The position numbers were made by a program, and so were the translations under genes. A stretch of DNA of 64,000 bases from Sphingomonadales bacterium (GTDB lineage Bacteria; Bacteroidota; Bacteroidia; Flavobacteriales_D; Crocinitomicaceae). Below the pieces are notes generated by a model. The model saw nothing but the letters and a program-made list of their open reading frames with translations, was not told the origin of the DNA and searched no databases. Shown one piece after another: positions 8,548 to 18,700 of this stretch. Where the stretch lies: NCBI GenBank assembly GCA_016872115.1, contig VHBC01000005.1, forward strand, positions 62,001 through 126,000, written 5' to 3'. Numbering within the stretch: the stretch's first letter is position 1; every line of letters starts with the position of its first letter.

Positions 8548-10356
8548 CTAGTCGTTTTGCTCAAAGTATTCAAATAGGAGTCGCGTCTTTGCGGCTCCTA
8601 TTTTTTTTGCAATCAAATCCGCACCTGCAGCCTTCATTTTGGGAATAGTTTTAAACTCTTGATATAAGCTTTCAATCGTTTTTGGGCCTAGGCCTTTGAT
8701 TTGGTCTAATGCAGAGCCAAGCGCATTTTTACTTCTGCGCTGACGGTGATGACTGAGTCCAAACCGATGTGCTTCGTCGCGAAGTTGTTGGATGAGTTTC
8801 AGGGCTAATGAACGCCGATTTAAAATCAATGAACGCGAAAAGCCTGGTTTATATATTTCCTCAAGGCGCTTGGCCAAGCCAACGAGTTTGAGCTGATTTT
8901 GCAGTCCGATTTCAGTAATGGCCTCAAGTGCTGCTCCGAGTTGCCCTTTGCCACCATCAATGATGACTAAATCGGGCAGTGCAGCTCCTTCATCCCTGAG
9001 TCTTTTGTAGCGCCTTGTTACTGCTTCTTTCATGGTACTGAAATCATCTGGGCCCTCAACTGTCTTGACATTAAAATGTCGGTAATCTGCTTTGCTTGGC
9101 AAGCCATTTTTAAATACAACACAAGCTGACACAGGATTGGTTCCTTGTAGGTTTGAGTTATCGAAGCATTCGATATGCAATGGTGGCTTACCTAAGCCTA
9201 ACACACTTTGCAATTCAAGAACAGCTTGCATGGGCGTATTTTGAACGGCAGTACTTTTATTCATGTCTGCCTTACGTGCTTGAAGCCTGGCGTGCTTCAC
9301 ATTATTAATTGCCATTTCAAGCAAGTGTTTTTTTTCACCTATTTTAGGAAAACTGCTTTTTATGTTGACAAGCGAGAGGGGTGTTTGGGTACCGACAATA
9401 ATTTCTTTGGCTTTGCTGTCAAAATGCCCTTGCAATTGCGGAATGAGCTGTGCATACAAAACATCTACCCCAACATCTAATGGATCCGATACTTTTGATG
9501 AATAGGCGTGTACGATATTCCCTTCACTCACGACTAAATAACTCATCCAAGTTTCTTCTTGATTTTTTTCTACATAACATACATCGTAGGATTGACGGTG
9601 ATCAGAGACAACCATAGACTTGGCTTGGTACTTAGCCAGGGTTTCAATGAGTTCTTTGCAATTTTGTGCCGCTTCAAAAGCTTCATTCACCGCAAAATGT
9701 TGCATTTCTTTTTTAAGTCGTTGGATAAGAGAATAGTTTTTCCCTTCCAAGAGTAGCCTTACTTTGTGAATCGTTTCATTGTAGGCAATTTCAGTTTGTA
9801 ATTTTTCACATGGACCAGCGCATTTGCCAATATGATATTCCAAGCACACTTTGTATTTTTTTTGATCGATTTTTTGCGCGTTTAGGTCCAACGAACAAGT
9901 TCTTATTTGAAATAATTCGCGCGTGAGGCCAAGAAGCTGATGCATTTGCTTGACATTCGGATATGGACCATAATAGGTGGACCCGTCATTGAATTTTTTA
10001 CGCGTAGGAAAAATGCGAGGAAAGGGTTCATTTTTGATGACTATCCAAGGGTAGGTTTTATCGTCCTTAAGCAATACGTTATAGCGCGGCCGATAGCTTT
10101 TGATGAGGTTGTTTTCGAGCAGCAAAGCCTCCAATTCATTTTGAACAACCGTAAAGTGGATATCCGTAATAAGTTTGACTAATGTCCTGGTTTTGCCGTC
10201 GAGGTGTTCTTTCTGAAAATAAGAACTTACGCGCTTTTTCAGGTCAATTGCTTTTCCGACATAGATGATTTGCCCGCTTTGGTCTAAATACTGATATACC
10301 CCTGGGTGGTGCGGAAGGGTTTGTACTTTATCGAGCAAGCGCTGATCAAATTTCAT
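8548..10356 (-). CDS. uvrC: UvrABC system protein C (excinuclease subunit)
   Basis: The 602-residue protein has the normal UvrC length. Domains in order: GIY-YIG nuclease (HPGVYQYLDQSGQ, YVGKAIDLKKRV, about 14-95), a cysteine cluster (CSLD, CLEYHIGKCAGPC, about 155-185), a UVR motif (about 195-230), an RNase H-like nuclease half (IECFDNSNLQG, VIIDGGKGQL) and a C-terminal helix-hairpin-helix (about 550-602). It makes both incisions in nucleotide excision repair. It is transcribed away from nadC. Confidence 0.97.
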   Translation of the reverse strand: MKFDQRLLDKVQTLPHHPGVYQYLDQSGQIIYVGKAIDLKKRVSSYFQKEHLDGKTRTLVKLITDIHFTVVQNELEALLLENNLIKSYRPRYNVLLKDDKTYPWIVIKNEPFPRIFPTRKKFNDGSTYYGPYPNVKQMHQLLGLTRELFQIRTCSLDLNAQKIDQKKYKVCLEYHIGKCAGPCEKLQTEIAYNETIHKVRLLLEGKNYSLIQRLKKEMQHFAVNEAFEAAQNCKELIETLAKYQAKSMVVSDHRQSYDVCYVEKNQEETWMSYLVVSEGNIVHAYSSKVSDPLDVGVDVLYAQLIPQLQGHFDSKAKEIIVGTQTPLSLVNIKSSFPKIGEKKHLLEMAINNVKHARLQARKADMNKSTAVQNTPMQAVLELQSVLGLGKPPLHIECFDNSNLQGTNPVSACVVFKNGLPSKADYRHFNVKTVEGPDDFSTMKEAVTRRYKRLRDEGAALPDLVIIDGGKGQLGAALEAITEIGLQNQLKLVGLAKRLEEIYKPGFSRSLILNRRSLALKLIQQLRDEAHRFGLSHHRQRRSKNALGSALDQIKGLGPKTIESLYQEFKTIPKMKAAGADLIAKKIGAAKTRLLFEYFEQND

Positions 10357-10361
10357 AAGCT

Positions 10362-10369
10362 CAAAATTA
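10362..10369 (-). promoter_or_regulatory. -7 promoter element of uvrC, leaderless spacing
   Basis: CAAAATTA reads TAATTTTG on the minus strand, an exact TAnnTTTG, 5 bases from the uvrC ATG. It sits back to back with the nadC element in a 55-base divergent gap. No clear -33 element. Confidence 0.55.
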
Positions 10370-10399
10370 GAAACATATCGCGGATTCTGTTGCTCTTAT

Positions 10400-10407
10400 T
10401 ATCTTTG
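10400..10407 (+). promoter_or_regulatory. -7 promoter element of nadC, leaderless spacing
   Basis: TATCTTTG is an exact match and ends 4 bases before the nadC ATG at 10412. A transcript should begin at or within a few bases of the start codon. No clear -33 element. Confidence 0.6.
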
Positions 10408-10411
10408 TTCT

Positions 10412-11248
10412 ATGCTAGATCAATTTATCAGGGCTTCATTGGCCGAAGACATTCAAGACGGCGATCATTCGTCTTTGGCTTGTGTTCCCGCAGAGGCCCA
10501 ATCGGGCGCGGCACTTTTGATTAAAGAAAGTGGCATTTTAGCCGGAATGGAAGTGGCCGAGCGTATTTGCACGCTTTATGACAACACGCTCGAATTTTCT
10601 CCCCTTTTACAAGATGGAGATAAAGTACAGCCCGGACAAATCGCATTTAAGTTAGCTGGTTCTGCCCGGTCAATTTTGGCAATAGAACGCCTGCTCCTCA
10701 ATTGTATGCAACACATGAGTGGCGTTGCCACACAGACAGCTGCTTATGTTGCGCTCATTAACGGCACAAACTGCACGCTTCTAGACACCCGAAAAACCAC
10801 ACCCGGCATGCGGTTTCTCGATAAGTACGCTGTTAAAATTGGCGGTGGCGCCAATCACCGTTTTGGACTTTACGACATGATTATGCTCAAGGACAATCAC
10901 ATCGATTATGCCGGAGGTTTAGCTCCAGCCTTGGAGCGCACACAACGATACATACGTGAAAAAAGGCTCAATTTAAAAGTAGAAGTAGAAATTCGTTCAA
11001 TGGATGAACTCAATGAGCTGCTTCAATTGCCGGTGACCTATGACCGCATCATGCTTGATAACTTTACGCCCACGCAATTAGCGGAGGCGTTGAAACTTAT
11101 TCCTGTTGGCATTGAGACAGAAGCGAGTGGAGGCATTACTGCGGATACCATTTTAGCTTATGCGCAGACCGGCGTACAATTCATTTCTGTCGGAGCCTTG
11201 ACCCATTCAGTTAAAGCACTTGACATGAGTCTCAAGGCTCAACTCTAA
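10412..11248 (+). CDS. nadC: Nicotinate-nucleotide pyrophosphorylase (quinolinate phosphoribosyltransferase)
   Basis: The 278-residue enzyme converts quinolinate and PRPP to nicotinate mononucleotide, CO2 and PPi in de novo NAD synthesis. Family segments are clear: LLNCMQHMSGVATQTA, LDTRKTTPGMR, GGGANHRFGLYDMIMLKDNH and the C-terminal EASGGIT, ISVGALTHS. The length is normal. No nadA or nadB is nearby. The last 17 bases overlap the convergent phosphopantetheinyl transferase gene. Confidence 0.97.
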   Translation: MLDQFIRASLAEDIQDGDHSSLACVPAEAQSGAALLIKESGILAGMEVAERICTLYDNTLEFSPLLQDGDKVQPGQIAFKLAGSARSILAIERLLLNCMQHMSGVATQTAAYVALINGTNCTLLDTRKTTPGMRFLDKYAVKIGGGANHRFGLYDMIMLKDNHIDYAGGLAPALERTQRYIREKRLNLKVEVEIRSMDELNELLQLPVTYDRIMLDNFTPTQLAEALKLIPVGIETEASGGITADTILAYAQTGVQFISVGALTHSVKALDMSLKAQL

Positions 11249-11858
11249 AAAAAGCTACAGCCAAAAGCACTTCATTTTGTTTGCTTAGCCTTACTTCAAA
11301 TTTTGGGTTTTCATGTGCTCTTTTGATGCTTCCTTTTAACACGATTAATTCCTGTGATTTTTCTTTAGATTCAATTTGGATTTCTTCTTTAAAGGACAAA
11401 CCATAAAAATCGTAAAGCTTATACACAGCTTCTTTTGCGCACCACAATTCCAATGCCCAATTTTGCAATGCATCAAAGCATAATTTTTTTTCATCTTCAT
11501 TAGCAAATCTGTTGATGATTTTCAGCGCGTTTCGGCCCTCTGCTTCAATATCGATGCCAATAGGGTAGGGCGCAGCCGCCAAGCTGATCCAGCCGCGGCA
11601 ATGCGAAATCGAAATATGTGAATCAGATCCTTCAAGGTAGGGTTTTCCGCTCTTTAAATAAAGAATAGGGTGCTTGATTTTGAGCCTATTACGTAAGTGC
11701 CGCACCCCTAAAAATTCATTTCTGCGTTTAATATGATGCAGTGTATTATAATACTGCAACTCTTCTGGAAATAGAGCAATTGAAACCGGATCAAATGAAG
11801 TTTGCTCAACAATTGAAATCTGGAATTCTTTTAATTGAAATTGATTGAAAAATGACAT
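11232..11858 (-). CDS. 4'-phosphopantetheinyl transferase, Sfp type
   Basis: The 208-residue enzyme moves phosphopantetheine from CoA to the serine of carrier proteins. Motifs: IGIDIEAEGR (Mg2+-binding Asp and Glu) and LWCAKEAVYKLYD (W-x-x-KEA signature). The length suits the two-subdomain Sfp/HetI class rather than the short AcpS class. It may serve all carrier proteins here, including the unusual one at 54.2 kb, but the genes are about 42 kb apart and this link is inference. The C-terminal coding end overlaps nadC by 17 bases. Confidence 0.88.
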   Translation of the reverse strand: MSFFNQFQLKEFQISIVEQTSFDPVSIALFPEELQYYNTLHHIKRRNEFLGVRHLRNRLKIKHPILYLKSGKPYLEGSDSHISISHCRGWISLAAAPYPIGIDIEAEGRNALKIINRFANEDEKKLCFDALQNWALELWCAKEAVYKLYDFYGLSFKEEIQIESKEKSQELIVLKGSIKRAHENPKFEVRLSKQNEVLLAVAFFRVEP

Positions 11859-11998
11859 TAAAATTTAAACACACAATTCGTTTACAAATATGCGCAAACA
11901 TCCGATAGTTTTTTGATGAATTTTATGTTAAGACTATGGAATTTTCTATATTTACATTCTTAATAAAACGAGAAATAGTAAAATTTATACGCATTCAT

Positions 11999-14900
11999 AT
12001 GGTGGGTAAACTGAAATTATTGCTTTTAAGTGCTTTGTTTGTAAGTACTTATGCATTTTCACAATCGGGTCTTGGGACTCTGCGTGGTACTGTTACAGAC
12101 GAGGCAACAAAAGCTCCATTGGAGTTTAGTAAAGTTCTCTTGAAGCAAGCAGGCGCCATTCGCGGTAGTGCACTTACCGACGAAAAAGGTAAATTCCAAA
12201 TCAATGGTATCCAACCTGGTTCCTACGATGTCGAAGTTCGTAACGCCGAAGGCGGTTATCAAAACCTGACCATGGAAGGTGTTTCTATTTCCCCAGACCG
12301 CATTACTTTCTTGGATAATCTGGCTTTAACAACCAAAACCCAAGAAACTAAAGAAGTAAAGGTGGTCCGTTACAAAGTTCCGCTCATCGATAAAGACGGT
12401 GGTGCCTCCGGTGCAACCGTTACCCGTGAAGATATCGCCCGCCTTCCAGCGCGTTCTGCTACAGCTGTAGCTGGAACTGTAGGTGGTGTCAATGTCAACG
12501 AAGGCTCAGGCGCAATTTCTGTTCGCGGTACACGTTCAGATGCAACATACTTTTATATTGATGGTATCAAAGTACGCGGTTCTTCAAACCTTCCGAAGTC
12601 AGCACTGGAAGAAGTTTCTGTAATTACCGGTGGTGTTCCTGCCAACTACGGAGATGTCACTGGTGGTATTATCTCTATCACCACACGCGGTCCTTCCTCT
12701 ATCTATTTCGGTAGCCTTGAAGCGGTTAGTTCAGGATTATATCTTAACGGAGCTGACCCGAATGGTTATGACGGAAAAGTTTTAGGATTAGATAAATACG
12801 GCTACAATCTCGTGGAAGGGATGTTATCTGGCCCGCTTTGGATGCAAAGAGATTCACTCGGGAACAAAACACGTCCGCGTTTAGGTTTCCTTATTTCTGC
12901 TAACTATACTGACCAACTGGACTCTCGTCCGCTCGCAGGTGGTTCATACCGCATTAAAAAAGATGTTCGCGATGAATTACTTGCAAATCCATTGCGTCCA
13001 ACCTCAACTGGTTTTGGAACATTCCACAACGCGTTGTTTCTCAGGGCAGACGACTTCGAAAAAACCGATTGGCGCATGAACGCACGTAATAGTGTTTTCT
13101 CGGCATCCGGTAAAATAGACGTCAATACCGGGCCATCTGTAAACGTTCAACTTGGTGGATCATTGAATTATTTCCAAGGTAATTCATATGGTTATGAAGG
13201 CTCACTTTTGAATTTCGCTAACTACGGTGTAAGCAAAAACCTTGATTACCGTGTCTACGCTCGTCTTACGCAGCGTTTCAATAACGACCGCGAAGGATCA
13301 AGTTCCAAAATCAAGTCTGCACTATACAACGTCATGGTAGACTACTCAAAGTCTATGGGTGAATCTTACGATCCAAACCATAAATACAATCTCTTTAATT
13401 ATGGACATGTGGGGAAATTCGTTACCACCCGCGTCCCTTCTTATGAGTTTGATCCAGCAACGCAAATGTATGTACACAATGGTTTCCGCGATGTCGAGGT
13501 AGACTTTACGCCGTCTGAAACGAATGCTGCCCTCGCGTCAATCACAACTCAATACTACAATATCTACGAAGGCAATCCAATTGGCCGTTATGAAAACCTT
13601 TTCCAAATTCAGCAAGGAAACGCACTGCGTAACGGTGACCTTCCAGGAAGTGTTTATGGAATTTGGTCAAACATCGGTTCTCCTTCAAATGGTTTCGGCA
13701 AATCTGAAAACGATCAGTTCCGTGTAACCGGTGCTGGTTCTGTAGTTCTCGGTGACCACTCTATTTCACTCGGTTTTGAATACGAACAACGCGTTGACCG
13801 CGGCTGGACCAGCGGAGATAACGGACCTGTCGGTATTTGGTCAATTGCCCGTCAGTTAGCAAACTTCCACATCAGAGAGCTCGACCTCAACTCTGGAGTT
13901 GTTACTGACTCCGGTTCATTTAAAGCCATTACCTATAATCGTCTCAATGCCGGGAATGCATACCAAACAGGTACCGGAGAGTACGGTGGTCAGCTCAACA
14001 ACGACCAACAATCATTTTTTGACTACAACTTGCGTGAACAACTTGGCTACAATCCAGCTGGAACAGACTTTATCGATATCGATCAATACGACCCAAATAT
14101 TTTCCAATTCGATATGTTCTCACCTGACGAACTTTTGAATAGTGGTCAATCTTTTGTTTCTTATTGGGGTTACGATCACACGGGTAAAAAGGTTCGTGGT
14201 AACACAGACATCAATAAGTACTTTAATGAATTTGACGAAAACGGCAACTACCGTCGCTTTGTTGGTGCTTTCCAGCCAATTTACATGGCCGGTTACATCA
14301 TGGATAAATTCGCATTCAAAGACATCGTCTTTAATGTCGGTGTGCGTGTAGATGTATTCGATGCCAACCAGCCAGTATTGAAAGATCCATATTTATTCTA
14401 CACCGCTAAAACAGTTCAAGAAGCCCGTGCACTTGCCTTATCCGATCCAAACCAATACGGGTGGGTAGACCTACCAGAAGGAATGGGCGACGATTACGTG
14501 GTTTATGTCAATGATGTCAATAACCCATCAAGCATCAATGGTTTCCGCAATGGTGCCCAATGGTACGACGCTACTGGTGCGCCAATTCAAGACCCTTCAG
14601 TAGTTAGAGGCGCGGCTGGAATTGCCCCATGGTTGCAAGATCCATCATTAGAAACACCAACTGCCGATGCATTTGAAGACTACAAAGCACAAGTAAATAT
14701 AATGCCACGTATTGCCTTCTCTTTCCCAATTTCAGAAGAAGCGTCTTTCTTTGCACACTACGACATCCTCACTAAGCGTCCGACATCTGGTTTCCGCTTC
14801 AACCCTTATGAGTACCAATTTATTCAGTCGCGTAATGCTGTAATCAATAATGCTAATTTGCTTCCTGAAAAAACTGTAGATTACGAATTGGGTTTCCAAC

Positions 14901-15751
14901 AAGTTGTCACACGCACTTCATCTGTAAAAATATCTGCGTTCTATCGTGAGCAGCGCGACAACGTACAGTTGATCAACGTTTTCGAAGCTTACCCCGTGAC
15001 TTACAAAACTTTTGGTAACCGGGATTTCGGTACAGTTAAAGGATTAACAATTGCCTACGATATGCGCCAAACAGGCAACATTCGCATGACTGCTAACTAT
15101 ACACTACAGTTTGCTGATGGAACAGGTTCTGATGCAACTTCAATGTCTGCACTTGTTAACGCTGGTTTACCGAATCTTCGTGTTATCTTCCCATATAGCT
15201 ACGACCAACGCCATGCCTTCAATGTGACCTTTGACTATCGTTATGGCGAAGGTCAAGACTACAACGGTCCAATGATCGGCAAGTTGCGCTTATTAGAAAA
15301 CACAGGCATCAACATGATTGCCAATATCAATTCAGGGTCACCTTATTCGGCTCAAACCTTTATCACTGACGAAGGAATCGGCGCATTAAACGCAGGTATC
15401 AATGGTACACTAAACGGTTCGCGTTTGCCTTGGCAGTACCGTTTGGATATGCAGGCTGATAAAACCATGAATATTGAATACGGCAACAAAGACAACAAAA
15501 AGAAAACAGCTTTCTTACAAGTCTATGTTCGCGCCACCAACTTGTTCAATCAATTCAATGTGTTGAATGTGTACCGTGCTACAGGTAACTGGGACGACGA
15601 TGGATACCTTGCCGCTGCATCTAGTCAAACAGCTATCCAGAACCAAATTGATGAACAATCTTTCCGTGACTACTACTCCATGAAGATTCAGAATCCGTTT
15701 AATATCAGTATACCTAGAACCATCCGTTTAGGTGTCAAATTTGATTTTTAA
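11999..15751 (+). CDS. TonB-dependent outer-membrane receptor with carboxypeptidase-like N-terminal domain
   Basis: The 1250-residue protein has a signal peptide (LLLLSALFVSTYAFSQ), a carboxypeptidase-regulatory-like beta-sandwich (GTVTDEATKAPLEFSKVLLKQ), a plug domain with ALEEVSVITGGVPANYGD and GGIISITTRG, and a long beta barrel ending in IRLGVKFDF (terminal Phe). ATG 11999 gives a correct signal peptide; the frame is open from 11936. No SusD follows. Instead it is followed 22 bases later by a very large secreted protein and then a PorV/PorQ-type barrel. The ligand is unknown. Confidence 0.92.
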   Translation: MVGKLKLLLLSALFVSTYAFSQSGLGTLRGTVTDEATKAPLEFSKVLLKQAGAIRGSALTDEKGKFQINGIQPGSYDVEVRNAEGGYQNLTMEGVSISPDRITFLDNLALTTKTQETKEVKVVRYKVPLIDKDGGASGATVTREDIARLPARSATAVAGTVGGVNVNEGSGAISVRGTRSDATYFYIDGIKVRGSSNLPKSALEEVSVITGGVPANYGDVTGGIISITTRGPSSIYFGSLEAVSSGLYLNGADPNGYDGKVLGLDKYGYNLVEGMLSGPLWMQRDSLGNKTRPRLGFLISANYTDQLDSRPLAGGSYRIKKDVRDELLANPLRPTSTGFGTFHNALFLRADDFEKTDWRMNARNSVFSASGKIDVNTGPSVNVQLGGSLNYFQGNSYGYEGSLLNFANYGVSKNLDYRVYARLTQRFNNDREGSSSKIKSALYNVMVDYSKSMGESYDPNHKYNLFNYGHVGKFVTTRVPSYEFDPATQMYVHNGFRDVEVDFTPSETNAALASITTQYYNIYEGNPIGRYENLFQIQQGNALRNGDLPGSVYGIWSNIGSPSNGFGKSENDQFRVTGAGSVVLGDHSISLGFEYEQRVDRGWTSGDNGPVGIWSIARQLANFHIRELDLNSGVVTDSGSFKAITYNRLNAGNAYQTGTGEYGGQLNNDQQSFFDYNLREQLGYNPAGTDFIDIDQYDPNIFQFDMFSPDELLNSGQSFVSYWGYDHTGKKVRGNTDINKYFNEFDENGNYRRFVGAFQPIYMAGYIMDKFAFKDIVFNVGVRVDVFDANQPVLKDPYLFYTAKTVQEARALALSDPNQYGWVDLPEGMGDDYVVYVNDVNNPSSINGFRNGAQWYDATGAPIQDPSVVRGAAGIAPWLQDPSLETPTADAFEDYKAQVNIMPRIAFSFPISEEASFFAHYDILTKRPTSGFRFNPYEYQFIQSRNAVINNANLLPEKTVDYELGFQQVVTRTSSVKISAFYREQRDNVQLINVFEAYPVTYKTFGNRDFGTVKGLTIAYDMRQTGNIRMTANYTLQFADGTGSDATSMSALVNAGLPNLRVIFPYSYDQRHAFNVTFDYRYGEGQDYNGPMIGKLRLLENTGINMIANINSGSPYSAQTFITDEGIGALNAGINGTLNGSRLPWQYRLDMQADKTMNIEYGNKDNKKKTAFLQVYVRATNLFNQFNVLNVYRATGNWDDDGYLAAASSQTAIQNQIDEQSFRDYYSMKIQNPFNISIPRTIRLGVKFDF

Positions 15752-15773
15752 GAAGCATTAACGACGAAGTATT

Positions 15774-18700
15774 ATGAAAAAGCAATTCATTGCCGCGTTT
15801 ATAGGTCTAACAGTAACTTGCTCTCAAGCATTTGCTTACCTAGGCCCTAACGATAAAGATTACAAACCAACTGCAAAGCCAAAAGCAAATTGTAGTCCAG
15901 CAACTGCCAAGTTGACCATGAAGTTCAACGATGTTGCTGCACTCATTGAGCAAGGTGGTAGTATGTTCCAAAACCGTGCTGCCGGAGTAGCTGCCTACGA
16001 GGTACCAAAAGGAAGTAACCGTTTTGCGATTTATGCAGGTGCACTTTGGATGGGCGGAACCGACGTCAACGGTCAGCTCAAATTGGCTGCATTGCGCTTC
16101 CGCTCTGGTAACGACTTCTGGCCTGGTCCTTTAACTGTTACACCAGGCACGGGTACCTACAACCCCCTCAATCCAGTTGGTGACGACGCTATTCGCGATT
16201 TTGGCGAGGCCAACATCGATCCAGATCAGTGTATAGCCTATGACAAATTCTACACCATTCGCAAGGCAGAAGTCATCAAGTTCAATATTTGGTGGGAGTG
16301 TGGTGCAGGGATTACTACTGAAGGCTGTGACGAAATTACCGCTCCTACCAACGATGAGCTCAACCGCATCTACGGTTGGCCGGCTCACGGCGACGTATCT
16401 CGTGGCCAAGATTACTTTTTAGCGCCATTCTACGACCGCGATCAAGACGGAAACTACAACCCTGACAATGGTGATCACCCTTGGTACGACGATATCTTAG
16501 GTCGTGACGATATCGAATGTGGAATTGACCGCCGTATATCTCTTTTTGGGGATGAAACACACTGGTGGGTTTTCAATGACAAAGGAAATATCCATACCGA
16601 AACAAACGGTGACCCTATTGGTATGGAAATTCGTGCCCAAGCTTTCTCTTTTGCAACAAACGACGAAGTCAACCGCATGACTTTCTATAATTACGAATTG
16701 ATTAACCGCGGTACACAAACGCTTTATAACACTTATTTCTCTCAATATCTTGATGCTGACGTCGGAAACTACGCGGATGACTACACCGGTTGTGATGTAT
16801 CCCGTGGTTTGGGTTACATGTACAATGGTGACCTCATCGACGAGTCCGATGGTGGTAAGCTAGGTTATGGCGAAAATCCGCCAGCAATTGGCTGCGACTT
16901 CTTCGAAGGCCCATATCAAGATGCAGACGGCATTGACAACCCTGGCCCTTACTACGACGAAGTAACTCAAACCGAAGTTGTTCCTACAGTTGTAGACGCC
17001 TTGGCTAATAACGGAATCGTTTACAAAGGAATTGGTATCGGCTACTCAGACGGCATCATAGACAATGAGCGTTTTGGTATGCGTCGCTTCACTTATTATA
17101 CTTCTACTTCTGCTTACCCATATAACGATCCAGGTCCAGCGGCTGAGTATTACAACTTCATGGAAGGTCAGTGGGCTAATGGTTCAGAAATGTACTATGG
17201 CGGTTTGGGTAATGGCACAGGTGGTTCGCTAGTCCTTTCAGACTATATGTTCCCGGGCACCTCAGATCCATTACATTGGTCAACCCAAGGTGAAGATATG
17301 TCTTCTGAATATCCGAATGGTTGGGATGAATCCACGAGCAACAACCCTTCTGGTGACCGTCGTTTTGTACAGTCTGCAGGCCCGTTTACATTGCGTCCAG
17401 GTGCAATCAATAACATAACCGTTGGTATCGTTTACGGCCGCAGCACAGACGGAGGCTTAATGGCATCAGTAGAAGCCATGAAACGCGCAGATACCAAAGC
17501 GCAAGCGCTCTTCGATGCTTGCTTTAAAATTCTTTCTCCACCAGATGCACCGCGTTTGACTATTCAGGAATTAGAGAACGAGCTCATCCTTATGATTGAT
17601 AACCCTGTTTCTTCTAATAACTACCAAGAAGCTTACGAAGAAATTGATGAAATCAACATAACCGATCCAACTGTAGATCGCTTCTATCGCTTTGAAGGCT
17701 ACCAGATTTTTCAATTGAAGGCGCAAGATGTTTCTATCGCAGATATCGCAGATCCAGATAAAGCGCGTTTGGTGGCTCAATGCGACATCAAAAACAATAT
17801 TTCGCGCATCATTAACTTCGAATTTGATGAAGCGCTTGGCTTCTCAGTTCCTGTTGAAAAAGTTGACGGCGAGAACAACGGGATTCTTCACACCTTCTCA
17901 ATTAAAGAAGATGCTTTTGCTCAAGGGGCGCGTGCACTCGTGAATCACAAAACGTATTACTATGTGGCTGTGGCTTACGCATACAACCAATTCAAGGAGT
18001 ACGATCCAAATGACCCACTTCTCTTAGACGGCCAAAAAATCCCTTTCATTTCCAGCCGACTCAATTTTGACGGAACAGCTATCTCACCAGTTTCTGCCAT
18101 TCCGCATAACCCAATGCCAGAAGCAGGAGGGACAGCTCAATTGATTTCTTATGGGTCATCGCCGCAAATTACGCGCTTAGATGGCTATGGCAACGGTAAC
18201 CGTAGCTTAGAACTCACAGCATCCAGCTTGAACACCATCTTAAACGATGGTTACATGGCCAACCCAACCTATGATTACGGCGCTGGTCCAATCAATATCA
18301 AAGTAGTCGATCCATTGAATCTTGCAAATGGCTACTTCACTTGTAAGTTCAATGACTATACTGCTCCAACAATAGGAAATGCTGCAGATACTGCTAGCTG
18401 GACCATTTATCGTCACGTTAGTAAAGATGATCTTACCATCTTAGATTCTGTTACTTCGGAGCGTACAATTAAGTCTGACAACGAGCAAATCATACCGCAA
18501 TGGGGAGTTTCTGTGCAAATTTATCAGACCAAATACACCGGTATTGGAAACTTGGCATCTAAGTCAACCAACATGATCGGTGCAAGCATTGAGTTTGCCG
18601 ATTCTTCGAAGCGTTGGTTAACTGGTGTAAAAGATAACGATGCATTCTTCCCTACAAACTGGGTTCGCTCTGGAGATTACGCACCAGAAACAGATCCGAA

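Noticed and set aside
16131..16745. Overlapping minus-strand open frames inside the 1388-residue protein gene
   Set aside because: The plus-strand gene is continuous with a signal peptide and secretion-type C-terminus. The antisense frames are compositional shadows.
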